Assembly (NCBI GenBank): GCA_027341315.1
Contig: DAIENA010000028.1
Coordinates: forward strand, 1-6,462
Direction of reading: 5' to 3'
DNA length: 6,462 nt
Source of the DNA: an archaeon
GTDB lineage: Archaea; Nanobdellota; Nanobdellia; Pacearchaeales; GW2011-AR1
The notes under the pieces were generated by a model, which worked only from the letters and a program-made list of their open reading frames with translations, searched no databases and was not told the DNA's origin. Shown one piece after another: positions 1 through 5,006 of this stretch (the first letter of the stretch is position 1; every line of letters begins with the position of its first letter). The translations under genes and the position numbers were made by a program.

Positions 1-846
1 ATGAACTCTGTAAAAACCTTTTTCTTCAATTCCGTGCGCTCCGACTTCTTTTCTAAAACACGGTGAAACGCCGGTGATTTTGTAAGGCAGATTTTTTCCG
101 TTTAAAGTTTTATTTGCAAACATTCCGATTAACGAGTGTTCTGAGGTTCCGATTAAATACAAGTCTTCTCCTTCGATTTTATACATCATATTATCCTTTT
201 CTTCAAAACTCATCACGCCGTCGACGACTTCACTTCTTATCATGAACGGGGGAATTACAAATTCGAATCCGTTTTTAATCATGTAATCTTTTGCAAACGA
301 AATCATCGCTGAGTGAAGTCTTGATAAATCGCCCTTTAAATAATAAAATCCGTTTCCGGAAGTTTTTCTCGCGGTGTCAAAATCGACTCCGTGAATTTTT
401 TCCGCGAGTTCCGCGTGGTTAGATATTTCGTAAGACGAAATTTTCGGTTCTCCAAACTTCTCGACTTCGACGTTTTCAGTGCTGTCTTTTCCTATCGGAA
501 CTGAATCGTGGATTATATTCGGAATTCTTCTTAGTATTTCATTTATTTTAATTTCATATTTTCTTCTTTTTTCTTCCAGCTTTTCAATTTCTTCCGGAAT
601 TTCTTTTGCCTTAGTTTTTAATTTTTCCACTTCTTTTTTATTACCTTTTTTTATTTCTTCGGCGATGTTTTTAGAAAATTTGTTCCTCTCTGAACGAAGT
701 GCATCTTCGTCATATTTTAATTTTCTCCATTTCTCATCAAGTTTTAAAATTTCGTCGACAAGTTCAACTTTTCCGGTCTGAAATTTCTTCCTTATATTTT
801 CTTTAACTTTTTCCGGGTCTTCCCGTATTAAATTTATATCTATCAT
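1..846 (-). CDS. serS: Seryl-tRNA synthetase, N-terminal 282 residues (3' end outside window)
   Basis: This cytoplasmic class II aminoacyl-tRNA synthetase charges tRNA-Ser with serine using ATP. I translated it from the ATG at 846 down to base 1, giving 282 codons with no stop. The product begins MIDINLIREDPEKV, the usual SerRS N-terminus. A long, highly charged antiparallel coiled-coil arm (about residues 30-108) that grips the tRNA follows. The catalytic core then starts: a motif 1-like stretch ends in IPP near 198-200, the serine-binding TSE loop is at 234-236 (LIGTSEHSLIG), and motif 2 has FRKE at 264-267, with GFYRVH at the window edge. Motif 3 and about 140-150 residues would lie outside the window if the length is typical (about 420-430 aa). 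It is the canonical SerRS, not the divergent methanogen type. A TATA-like box sits about 29 bases upstream of the ATG, and the gene is divergent from the 927 gene. Confidence 0.97.
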   Translation of the reverse strand, partial: MIDINLIREDPEKVKENIRKKFQTGKVELVDEILKLDEKWRKLKYDEDALRSERNKFSKNIAEEIKKGNKKEVEKLKTKAKEIPEEIEKLEEKRRKYEIKINEILRRIPNIIHDSVPIGKDSTENVEVEKFGEPKISSYEISNHAELAEKIHGVDFDTARKTSGNGFYYLKGDLSRLHSAMISFAKDYMIKNGFEFVIPPFMIRSEVVDGVMSFEEKDNMMYKIEGEDLYLIGTSEHSLIGMFANKTLNGKNLPYKITGVSPCFRKEVGAHGIEEKGFYRVH

Positions 847-870
847 CAAGAATAAAGTAATTCATATTTT

Positions 871-880
871 TTAAATATAT
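871..880 (-). promoter_or_regulatory. TATA box of serS
   Basis: On the minus strand this reads ATATATTTAA, centred about 29 bases upstream of the serS ATG at 846. Archaeal transcription usually starts 25-27 bases downstream of the box centre, so the mRNA would begin at or within a few bases of the start codon. No Shine-Dalgarno is visible, which fits a leaderless or nearly leaderless transcript. Confidence 0.55.
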
Positions 881-897
881 TTGAAAATACAACAATC

Positions 898-905
898 TTT
901 ATTAA
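898..905 (+). promoter_or_regulatory. TATA box of the 225-aa gene
   Basis: TTTATTAA is centred about 25 bases upstream of the ATG at 927, the spacing expected for a leaderless archaeal mRNA. No GGAGG-like sequence precedes the ATG. The 80-base gap 847-926 therefore holds two divergent promoters, this one and that of serS. Confidence 0.45.
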
Positions 906-926
906 CAAATTTGGCCAGAAAAAGAT

Positions 927-1604
927 ATGGAAAACTTTGATTGGAAAAGAATAGAAATCATTTTTCCGGAGTTTATTGAAGAGAATTTTACTCTAGTAAA
1001 CGATATAAAAAATAATTGTAGTAAGACGGGCTTTTATGTTTGGGATTACTGGGTTGGTCTTGAGCCCAACAAAAAATTTCCCCATTGGATTAAAAACAAC
1101 AAGGAAGATTCAGAATTTAAGGACGCAGGAAATTTTGTAGAAAAAGTTTATAAAAAACTATTGGGAGAATTATCTGAAAGGATTAAGGAAGAACTTTTTG
1201 AACCGATTAAAATCCTCGATTCTTGGAAGGAACTAACAAATGATGTTTTACCCCCTATTTGTAAAGGGTACCTTAACAAGGTAATTTACTTCGGAGCTGA
1301 ACATACTTCTTCTAATTTATTTTCAAAAGAATACGGAAAATTTTTTATTTACGACGATTCGAGGAGTTTTTCAGATTATGGAAAATCTTTGACAGATGTG
1401 TTACTAACCACTAAAAACGTTTCAATCAAGATTTTGAATGAAAGAGGAAAACTCTACCAAGAATTAGCTCAAACAGTTGTGCCCAAATCAGAACAGAAGA
1501 AAGGTGTTAAAAATTTGATAACCGGAAAGACTTTAACAGAATGTATTCAAAACGCAGATAAAATTTACAAACTTGCTCCGGAGTTGTCAACCTTAAAATA
1601 TTAA
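927..1604 (+). CDS. Hypothetical protein, 225 aa, not recognised
   Basis: I do not recognise a family. The protein looks soluble, with no signal peptide or membrane segment, and mixed charge. The N-terminal third is rich in aromatic residues (Trp/Tyr/Phe around residues 37-55, including VWDYWVG). A Lys/Glu-rich, probably helical stretch follows at about 65-95. The C-terminal part (about 180-225) is Lys-rich. Three cysteines (31, 112 and 207) are too scattered to form an obvious metal site. The ATG start is supported by a TATA-like box about 25 bases upstream. It lies between serS (divergent) and a membrane protein gene with its own promoter, so it is probably monocistronic. CpG content is low, unlike the following gene. 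It may be a lineage-restricted protein. Confidence 0.8.
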   Translation: MENFDWKRIEIIFPEFIEENFTLVNDIKNNCSKTGFYVWDYWVGLEPNKKFPHWIKNNKEDSEFKDAGNFVEKVYKKLLGELSERIKEELFEPIKILDSWKELTNDVLPPICKGYLNKVIYFGAEHTSSNLFSKEYGKFFIYDDSRSFSDYGKSLTDVLLTTKNVSIKILNERGKLYQELAQTVVPKSEQKKGVKNLITGKTLTECIQNADKIYKLAPELSTLKY

Positions 1605-1609
1605 TTTTT
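1605..1609 (+). terminator. Possible oligo-T terminator after the 225-aa gene
   Basis: Five T residues directly follow the TAA stop at 1602-1604. Archaeal RNA polymerase commonly terminates on short T-tracts without a hairpin, and none is seen here. The tract is short in an AT-rich region, so support is weak. Confidence 0.25.
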
Positions 1610-1618
1610 AAGACAAAA

Positions 1619-1626
1619 TTTAAAAG
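1619..1626 (+). promoter_or_regulatory. TATA box of the 217-aa membrane protein gene
   Basis: TTTAAAAG is centred about 25 bases upstream of the ATG at 1648. The spacing predicts transcription starting at the start codon, and no Shine-Dalgarno is present between the box and the ATG. Confidence 0.45.
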
Positions 1627-1647
1627 TGCTTCTTACCTTTTAAAAAA

Positions 1648-2301
1648 ATGAATGAATCGTTTGTCGGAGTCGTTTCACAAGTTTCGGGTTTTTATTCCGG
1701 AATAATTCAGACTTTGCCGACGTGGTTGCAGAATTTTATTAATCTCTTCTTGTTGTCATTACTCATTATTGTTTATTCAGTTTTTATATGGAAGTTTTAC
1801 CGGTGGATTTCAAAAAAAGATATTTTGGAGTTAAACCTTTCAAGATTTAATAAGTCGAAACATGAATTCGTCGCAAAGGTTTTCGGCGCGTTTATTTATT
1901 TTGTTGAATATCTGGTCATTCTTCCGTTCGTGGTTTTTCTTTGGTTCGGAATTTTTGTAATATTTCTGATGCTTTTAACGAAAGCTCTCAGCGTGCAGAC
2001 AATACTCGTCGTCTGCGTAGTCATCGTCGCGGCGATAAGGATGACCGCGTACTATAAGGAGGATTTGTCAAGAGACCTCGCAAAATTAATTCCATTCAAT
2101 CTTCTTGCTCTGGCAATTGCTCAGGGGCTTTTTGATTTTCCAAAAATAATTGACCAAATTTTAGTATTACCTTCGTTCTTTTCAGAAATATGGATTTATT
2201 TAATTTTTATAGTCGTTCTGGAATTTATTCTCAGATTCCTTGACATAATTTTTGAAGCTCTCGGGCTTTCGAGTGAAAGAGAAGTTAAGGAAGCTGATTA
2301 G
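1648..2301 (+). CDS. Multi-spanning membrane protein, 217 aa, function unknown
   Basis: This integral membrane protein has about five or six hydrophobic segments: roughly residues 29-50, 76-98, 98-112, 116-132, a weaker one at 147-162 and 179-198. Between the first and second lies a basic, polar cytoplasmic-looking loop (51-75, with RWISKK and RFNKSKHE), and another charged stretch occurs at 131-146. The C-terminus is charged (SSEREVKEAD), likely cytoplasmic. No catalytic motif, channel signature or transporter motif is recognisable. The overall pattern resembles small membrane proteins of unknown function that I associate with DPANN archaea, but I cannot name a family. The start is chosen for the TATA box about 25 bases upstream. 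The gene is rich in CpG, in contrast with the next two genes on the same strand. Confidence 0.85.
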   Translation: MNESFVGVVSQVSGFYSGIIQTLPTWLQNFINLFLLSLLIIVYSVFIWKFYRWISKKDILELNLSRFNKSKHEFVAKVFGAFIYFVEYLVILPFVVFLWFGIFVIFLMLLTKALSVQTILVVCVVIVAAIRMTAYYKEDLSRDLAKLIPFNLLALAIAQGLFDFPKIIDQILVLPSFFSEIWIYLIFIVVLEFILRFLDIIFEALGLSSEREVKEAD

Positions 2302-2318
2302 TGTTCAAAATAGTAAAA

Positions 2319-2328
2319 TTTTTATATG
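2319..2328 (+). promoter_or_regulatory. TATA box of the HTH_10 regulator gene
   Basis: TTTTTATATG is centred about 24-25 bases upstream of the ATG at 2348, predicting a leaderless transcript. The start at 2348 is preferred over an in-frame upstream ATG at 2252, because 2252 lies before this promoter and inside the preceding gene. The box abuts and slightly overlaps the operator-like element at 2327-2344. Confidence 0.55.
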
Positions 2329-2344
2329 CCGATTTATATTGGTA
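2327..2344 (+). promoter_or_regulatory. Operator-like imperfect palindrome in the regulator's own promoter
   Basis: TGCCGATTTATATTGGTA matches the perfect palindrome at 2993-3010 at 15 of 18 positions and keeps 6 of 9 dyad pairs. It sits between the TATA box and the leaderless ATG at 2348. A protein bound here would block RNA polymerase, so negative autoregulation by the encoded HTH_10 protein is the natural reading. That is inference; no binding data are available. Confidence 0.45.
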
Positions 2345-2347
2345 TAT

Positions 2348-2992
2348 ATGTGGGTTATAAAATTCAGACTTAATGGAGAAAATATTTTTTTTGGAAGTCT
2401 AGCTAAAAAATTTAATATAACTTTGGTGGGATATCCAGTTTCAAGATATGAAAAAAATAAGCAACTTTTTATTAACTTAGTGGGAAATATTGAAGGAGAA
2501 AATGCAGATAAATTTAAAATAATAAAATTTTTGAAAAAAAGTAAATATTTTTCAAAAATTGAATTTAATAATAATTTTTTTAATATTTTAATCAAAGAAG
2601 AAAAAAAGTTTTTGCCTTTTTATAACCCCTATTTTATCTATTTATCTCCTGTTAAAATTGACTCTTACGGAAATTATTTTTATCATCTTGGAAGTTGGCA
2701 AAAAGAAGAATTATCAAAACTTCTAGAAATTATTGAAAAAAGGTATAAATTTAAACTTTTTAGTTTTCACGAGGAGAAAATAAAAAATATTTCTATAATA
2801 GGGGTTGAGCCAAACTTGACAGATAAACAAAAACAAGCATACGAACTTGCAGTAAAAAGTGGCTATTATGAATATCCTAAAAAAATTGATATAAAAAAAC
2901 TTGCAACTCTCTCTAAAATTTCATACTCCACTTTCCAGCAGCATTTGAAATATGCTGAGAAAAAAATAAGTGAATTTTTTGTCAGAAAGTGA
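2348..2992 (+). CDS. HTH_10 (bacterioopsin-activator type) transcriptional regulator, 214 aa
   Basis: This is a predicted DNA-binding transcription regulator. The C-terminal region (about 157-212) closely fits the archaeal HTH_10 domain: LTDKQKQAYELA, then SGYYEYPKKID, then KLATLSKISYSTFQQHLKYAEKK. It carries the family's characteristic GY(Y/F)xYPR/K and LA...S.ST....L..AE.K signatures. The N-terminal 150 residues (MWVIKFRLNG..., KKFNITLVGYPVSRY, NPYFIYLSPVKID, LGSW) look like the sensory/oligomerisation domain found with this HTH in small archaeal proteins; its ligand is unknown. An in-frame ATG at 2252 would add 32 residues but overlaps the previous gene and precedes the TATA box, so M at 2348 is chosen. 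The gene is very AT-rich and contains only three CpG by my count. Related palindromes flank it at both ends. Confidence 0.88.
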   Translation: MWVIKFRLNGENIFFGSLAKKFNITLVGYPVSRYEKNKQLFINLVGNIEGENADKFKIIKFLKKSKYFSKIEFNNNFFNILIKEEKKFLPFYNPYFIYLSPVKIDSYGNYFYHLGSWQKEELSKLLEIIEKRYKFKLFSFHEEKIKNISIIGVEPNLTDKQKQAYELAVKSGYYEYPKKIDIKKLATLSKISYSTFQQHLKYAEKKISEFFVRK

Positions 2993-3010
2993 TACCGATT
3001 TAAATCGGTA
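2993..3010. promoter_or_regulatory. 18-bp perfect palindrome, likely regulator operator
   Basis: TACCGATTTAAATCGGTA is a perfect 18-bp dyad beginning directly after the regulator's TGA stop. Because it resembles the element in the regulator's promoter (15/18 identity), a binding site for the HTH_10 protein is the preferred explanation. Here it lies upstream of the promoter of the 107-aa gene, a position suited to activation. It could alternatively form a short 3'-end hairpin (stem with a TTAA centre), but A residues rather than a T-tract follow, so a terminator is less likely. Confidence 0.5.
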
Positions 3011-3024
3011 AAACATATTAATTC

Positions 3025-3033
3025 TAAAATAAA
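3025..3033 (+). promoter_or_regulatory. Possible TATA box of the 107-aa gene
   Basis: TAAAATAAA would place the transcription start near 3053-3056, just before the GGAGG at 3057. It is followed directly by AAATTGGTA (3031-3039), resembling the right half of the flanking palindromes. Other AT-rich stretches nearby (TATTAAT at 3016-3022) could serve instead, so the assignment is tentative. Confidence 0.25.
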
Positions 3034-3056
3034 TTGGTATTTTCAATTAAATTCAC

Positions 3057-3061
3057 GGAGG
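3057..3061 (+). promoter_or_regulatory. Strong Shine-Dalgarno of the 107-aa gene
   Basis: GGAGG lies 6 bases before the ATG at 3068 and complements the CCUCC at the 3' end of 16S rRNA. It is the only clear Shine-Dalgarno in the window. It shows that this gene is translated from a leadered message, and it fixes the start codon. Confidence 0.75.
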
Positions 3062-3067
3062 AAAAAA

Positions 3068-3391
3068 ATGAACTTAATAAATAAAGTGAAAAAAGCATCA
3101 ACCCCAATTTTAGCTGGAGCTTTAATTGTGGCGGGTTTTGCACTCGGGCTTAATGGAGATTATTACCATTATGCTAAAGTAAGAGAAGTTTTTCCAGAAG
3201 CAGAGATAAGTTATGTTTGGGGAGAGGTAACTAATTTAGAAGAGGCTACACCCCTACAAAAAGAAAAAATTGAAGATTCATGCAGAAATTCTAGATTAAT
3301 GTACTCCCTTTCCCTTCCTATGATTGCAGGTGGAACACTTTTAGGAATCTTAGGAATGGGAAGTTACTTACAAAAGAAACCCATCAATTAA
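3068..3391 (+). CDS. Small two-helix membrane protein, 107 aa
   Basis: The function is not recognised. A basic N-terminus (NKVKKA) precedes a first hydrophobic helix at about residues 12-29 (LAGALIVAGFALGL). A loop of about 48 residues with net acidic character (30-77, containing YVWGEV and one Cys at 72) follows. A second Gly-rich helix spans about 78-97 (IAGGTLLGILGMG), and the tail is LQKKPIN. The positive-inside rule suggests both termini are cytoplasmic and the loop is outside. The GGAGG six bases upstream decides the start. The gene lies 75 bases after the regulator and downstream of its putative operator, so it is a candidate regulatory target. Its stop overlaps the convergent 83-aa gene by 4 bases (TTAA). 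Confidence 0.8.
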   Translation: MNLINKVKKASTPILAGALIVAGFALGLNGDYYHYAKVREVFPEAEISYVWGEVTNLEEATPLQKEKIEDSCRNSRLMYSLSLPMIAGGTLLGILGMGSYLQKKPIN

Positions 3392-3639
3392 TTTTTTAAA
3401 ATTTCTTCCAATTTTTCTTTTTTGAAAATTACATAATTTCCTTTCAAGCCTTTTATTTTGTCTTTTCCCTTCTCATCTCCGACGGCAAGAACGTCTTCTT
3501 TGTTAATATTTACTGGAAGAAAAATACCGTTAGTTATTCTAAAGGTTTTTTCATATTTCGCAACGACAGTTTCAACCCGCAGATATTGATTATAATATAC
3601 GACGTGATCTCCTATATCTAATTTTTCAACAGTTCTCAT
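3388..3639 (-). CDS. Hypothetical 83-aa protein downstream of rpl15e
   Basis: I do not recognise a family. It is small, soluble, Lys-rich and without cysteines. The N-terminal half (LDIGDHVVYYNQYLRVETVVAKYEK) alternates short hydrophobic strands with a GD turn, as in SH3-like small beta-barrels, and the C-terminus (KKEKLEEILKN) looks helical. A nucleic-acid-binding or ribosome-associated role is only a guess from the shape and position. It begins 9 bases after the rpl15e stop with no promoter or strong Shine-Dalgarno of its own, so it is probably translated from the rpl15e transcript. Its stop overlaps the convergent 107-aa gene by 4 bases. Confidence 0.75.
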   Translation of the reverse strand: MRTVEKLDIGDHVVYYNQYLRVETVVAKYEKTFRITNGIFLPVNINKEDVLAVGDEKGKDKIKGLKGNYVIFKKEKLEEILKN

Positions 3640-3648
3640 TTTAAGAAA

Positions 3649-4221
3649 TTATTTTCCCCGACCCATTCCGGCTCGAACAGACGGACGAACCTTCGACGTC
3701 GGACTCTTATTTCGTAGACCTCTGGATCTTTTTCCTGCAGAGGTTATTCCTCTTTCGGGTCTGTTTTGATTTTGAGGTTTTGTTATCCAGTTTATTGTTT
3801 TATCATTTTTTATTTCTGCTCTTGAAGGGTCGACGCAGATTACTTCATAAAAATAATTCATTCCGTCTTTTCCAACCTGGTACGAATTCAAAACTTCAAG
3901 ATTAGAAAATTTTTTAGAAACTCTTTCCTCTGCAATCCATTTATAACTCATTTTAAGATTCTTATTAATGTGCAATCTTTTACCTCTTCTTCCTTTATTT
4001 GGTCTTGGTCTTTTGTGACCTCCTCTTTGAACTCTTATTCTTATTACAACAAAACCTTTTTTGTCTTTGTATCCGAGACTTCTCGCCCTGTCAAGTCTAA
4101 GCGGTTTCTCGACTCGCGTAAAAACCTCGTCTTTTCTCCATTCAATCATTCGTTCACGAAGAACTTTCTCGTCGGGCTTTTTCCATGCCTGTTTTATGTA
4201 ATAATACAATCCTTTTGCCAT
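3649..4221 (-). CDS. rpl15e: 50S ribosomal protein L15e
   Basis: This large-subunit ribosomal protein, shared by archaea and eukaryotes, binds rRNA. The 190-aa product starts MAKGLYYYIKQAWKKP. It contains the diagnostic basic core: ARSLGYKDKKGFVVIRIRV, then RGGHKRPRPNKGRRGKR at about 66-82, YFYEVICVDPSRAEI at about 123-137, and RGITSAGKRSRGLR at about 157-170. Length agrees with the family (about 190-195 aa). A longer in-frame reading from a GTG at 4275 adds 18 residues; it is rejected because the family starts at MAKG and a TATA-like box lies 25 bases upstream of the ATG at 4221. The 83-aa gene follows closely on the same strand. Confidence 0.97.
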   Translation of the reverse strand: MAKGLYYYIKQAWKKPDEKVLRERMIEWRKDEVFTRVEKPLRLDRARSLGYKDKKGFVVIRIRVQRGGHKRPRPNKGRRGKRLHINKNLKMSYKWIAEERVSKKFSNLEVLNSYQVGKDGMNYFYEVICVDPSRAEIKNDKTINWITKPQNQNRPERGITSAGKRSRGLRNKSPTSKVRPSVRAGMGRGK

Positions 4222-4242
4222 GGGGATTAGAGAAATAATTGG

Positions 4243-4250
4243 TTTAAAAA
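4243..4250 (-). promoter_or_regulatory. TATA box of rpl15e
   Basis: On the minus strand this reads TTTTTAAA, centred about 25 bases upstream of the ATG at 4221. It implies a leaderless mRNA and supports 4221 over the upstream GTG at 4275. A second AT-rich candidate (AATTTAAAAT on the minus strand, 4283-4292) would give a leader of about 40 bases. Confidence 0.5.
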
Positions 4251-4283
4251 TCTTTGGAAAAGAATTTTTAATCACATAAATTA

Positions 4284-4291
4284 TTTTAAAT
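4284..4291 (+). promoter_or_regulatory. TATA box of the GNAT gene
   Basis: TTTTAAAT is centred about 25 bases before the ATG at 4312, giving a probable leaderless transcript. The same stretch, read on the other strand, could also serve divergent rpl15e. Confidence 0.45.
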
Positions 4292-4311
4292 TAATTAATA
4301 GTTTTTAATTT

Positions 4312-4827
4312 ATGAAAAATTTCCATTTCATTCCTGTCGAGAATCTAAAAACATTGGATAAACTTATAAAATGGGTGCGGCCCCAGGGACTAGACTATCC
4401 GAATTGGGATATTTGGATTGACAAAACCTATTTTGAAATTTTAAATGGTTACAAACAAGCAATAATTTTGGAGGTTAATGGAAATGTAATGGGCGATGCG
4501 ATTTCACAACCACACAAGGAAAATGGATTGTTATATGAATTTAAAAATTTAAGAGTTAATTCCGAACTCTGGGATTTTGGTTGCGGATATTTTCTTGCAA
4601 AACAGGTCGAGAAATATGCAAGGAAAAATTTTCACGGAATTATTTGTGATTTAAGGTCAAGTGAGAAAAACGTTTACAGTTTCTTATTAAGAATTGGATA
4701 CGTCCCGCTCGGCGAAAGATTCCTTTACGACGAGTGCAATCCGGACACAATAATGATAAAAACCTTCGACAAAAAAACCGAAGCCGGAATCATTTACAAA
4801 TCAAAAGAATTAATTTTGGGAAATTAA
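4312..4827 (+). CDS. GNAT-family N-acetyltransferase, 171 aa
   Basis: This is a predicted acetyl-CoA-dependent acetyltransferase; its substrate is unknown. The N-terminal 40 residues hold aromatic segments (LDYPNWDIWIDKTYFE). The GNAT fold then follows: strands IILEVNGNVMGDAISQPH (about 51-68) and LLYEFKNLRVN (73-83), the acetyl-CoA-binding turn and helix WDFGCGYFLAKQVEKYAR (87-104), a strand GIICDLRSSEKN (109-120), and the terminal motif VYSFLLRIGYVPLGE (121-135). The pyrophosphate loop, usually Q/RxxGxG/A, reads DFGCG here with no Arg/Gln just before it, so it is somewhat degenerate. The GDxISQPHKEN and KNLRV segments resemble an archaeal GNAT subfamily. The last third is richer in CpG than the first. 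It is divergent from rpl15e and upstream of tRNA-Ile. Confidence 0.75.
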   Translation: MKNFHFIPVENLKTLDKLIKWVRPQGLDYPNWDIWIDKTYFEILNGYKQAIILEVNGNVMGDAISQPHKENGLLYEFKNLRVNSELWDFGCGYFLAKQVEKYARKNFHGIICDLRSSEKNVYSFLLRIGYVPLGERFLYDECNPDTIMIKTFDKKTEAGIIYKSKELILGN

Positions 4828-4847
4828 CTTGGAATCAAATTAACAAA

Positions 4848-4857
4848 TTTTATAAAT
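4848..4857 (+). promoter_or_regulatory. TATA box of tRNA-Ile
   Basis: TTTTATAAAT lies about 34 bases (centre) before the tRNA. Transcription would start about 8-10 bases upstream of the mature 5' end, leaving a short leader for RNase P to remove. It is the best TATA-box match in the window. Confidence 0.6.
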
Positions 4858-4886
4858 GAAAATCTTCTACAAATTTCATATCAGAT

Positions 4887-4961
4887 GATCCTGTAGCTCA
4901 GCCTGGCTAGAGCGCTGCTCTGATAAGGCAGAGGTCCGCGGTTCAAATCCGCGCAGGATCA
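4887..4961 (+). tRNA. tRNA-Ile (anticodon GAT)
   Basis: A full cloverleaf folds by hand. The acceptor GATCCTG (4887-4893) pairs perfectly with CAGGATC (4954-4960), and the discriminator is A at 4961. The D stem is GCTC/GAGC (4896-4899 and 4910-4913). The anticodon stem is CTGCT/GGCAG around the loop CTGATAA, with anticodon GAT at 4922-4924. The T stem is CGCGG/CCGCG (4937-4941 and 4949-4953) with loop TTCAAAT. There is no intron. CCA is not encoded (the next bases are TTTT), so it must be added by the CCA enzyme. This tRNA reads AUC and AUU codons. Confidence 0.97.
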
Positions 4962-4965
4962 TTTT
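4962..4965 (+). terminator. Possible short T-tract terminator after tRNA-Ile
   Basis: TTTT directly follows the discriminator base, with a second T-run at 4978-4982. Such T-tracts commonly end archaeal tRNA transcripts. The tract is short, so the support is modest. Confidence 0.3.
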
Positions 4966-4977
4966 GTTTAAGATAAA

Positions 4978-4986
4978 TTTTTATAG
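4978..4986 (+). promoter_or_regulatory. TATA box of the HEXXXH protein gene
   Basis: TTTTTATAG is centred 25 bases upstream of the GTG at 5007. This supports transcription starting at that codon, and hence the use of GTG as a leaderless start. Confidence 0.45.
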
Positions 4987-5006
4987 TTTTCATACAATCA
5001 GGTTAA

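Noticed and set aside
479..781. Plus-strand open frame of 100 codons, Ser/Phe-rich
   Set aside because: It lies antisense to the clearly conserved serS gene, and its composition is what the reverse of Lys/Glu-rich coiled-coil codons gives.
1269..1283. Inverted repeat TACCTT-AAC-AAGGTA inside the 225-aa gene
   Set aside because: It is short, lies within coding sequence, has no second copy or T-tract, and could arise by chance.
2252..2347. N-terminal extension of the regulator from an ATG at 2252
   Set aside because: It overlaps the preceding gene, lies before the TATA box, and the family-like N-terminus begins MWVIKF at 2348.
2305..2595. Minus-strand open frame of 96 codons
   Set aside because: It is antisense to the N-terminal part of the HTH_10 regulator, with no promoter or recognisable protein features.
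3970..4230. Plus-strand open frame of 86 codons
   Set aside because: It is a shadow of rpl15e on the opposite strand.
4222..4275. 18-residue extension of L15e from a GTG
   Set aside because: L15e proteins start at MAKG, and a TATA-like box lies 25 bases before the ATG at 4221, inside the would-be extension.
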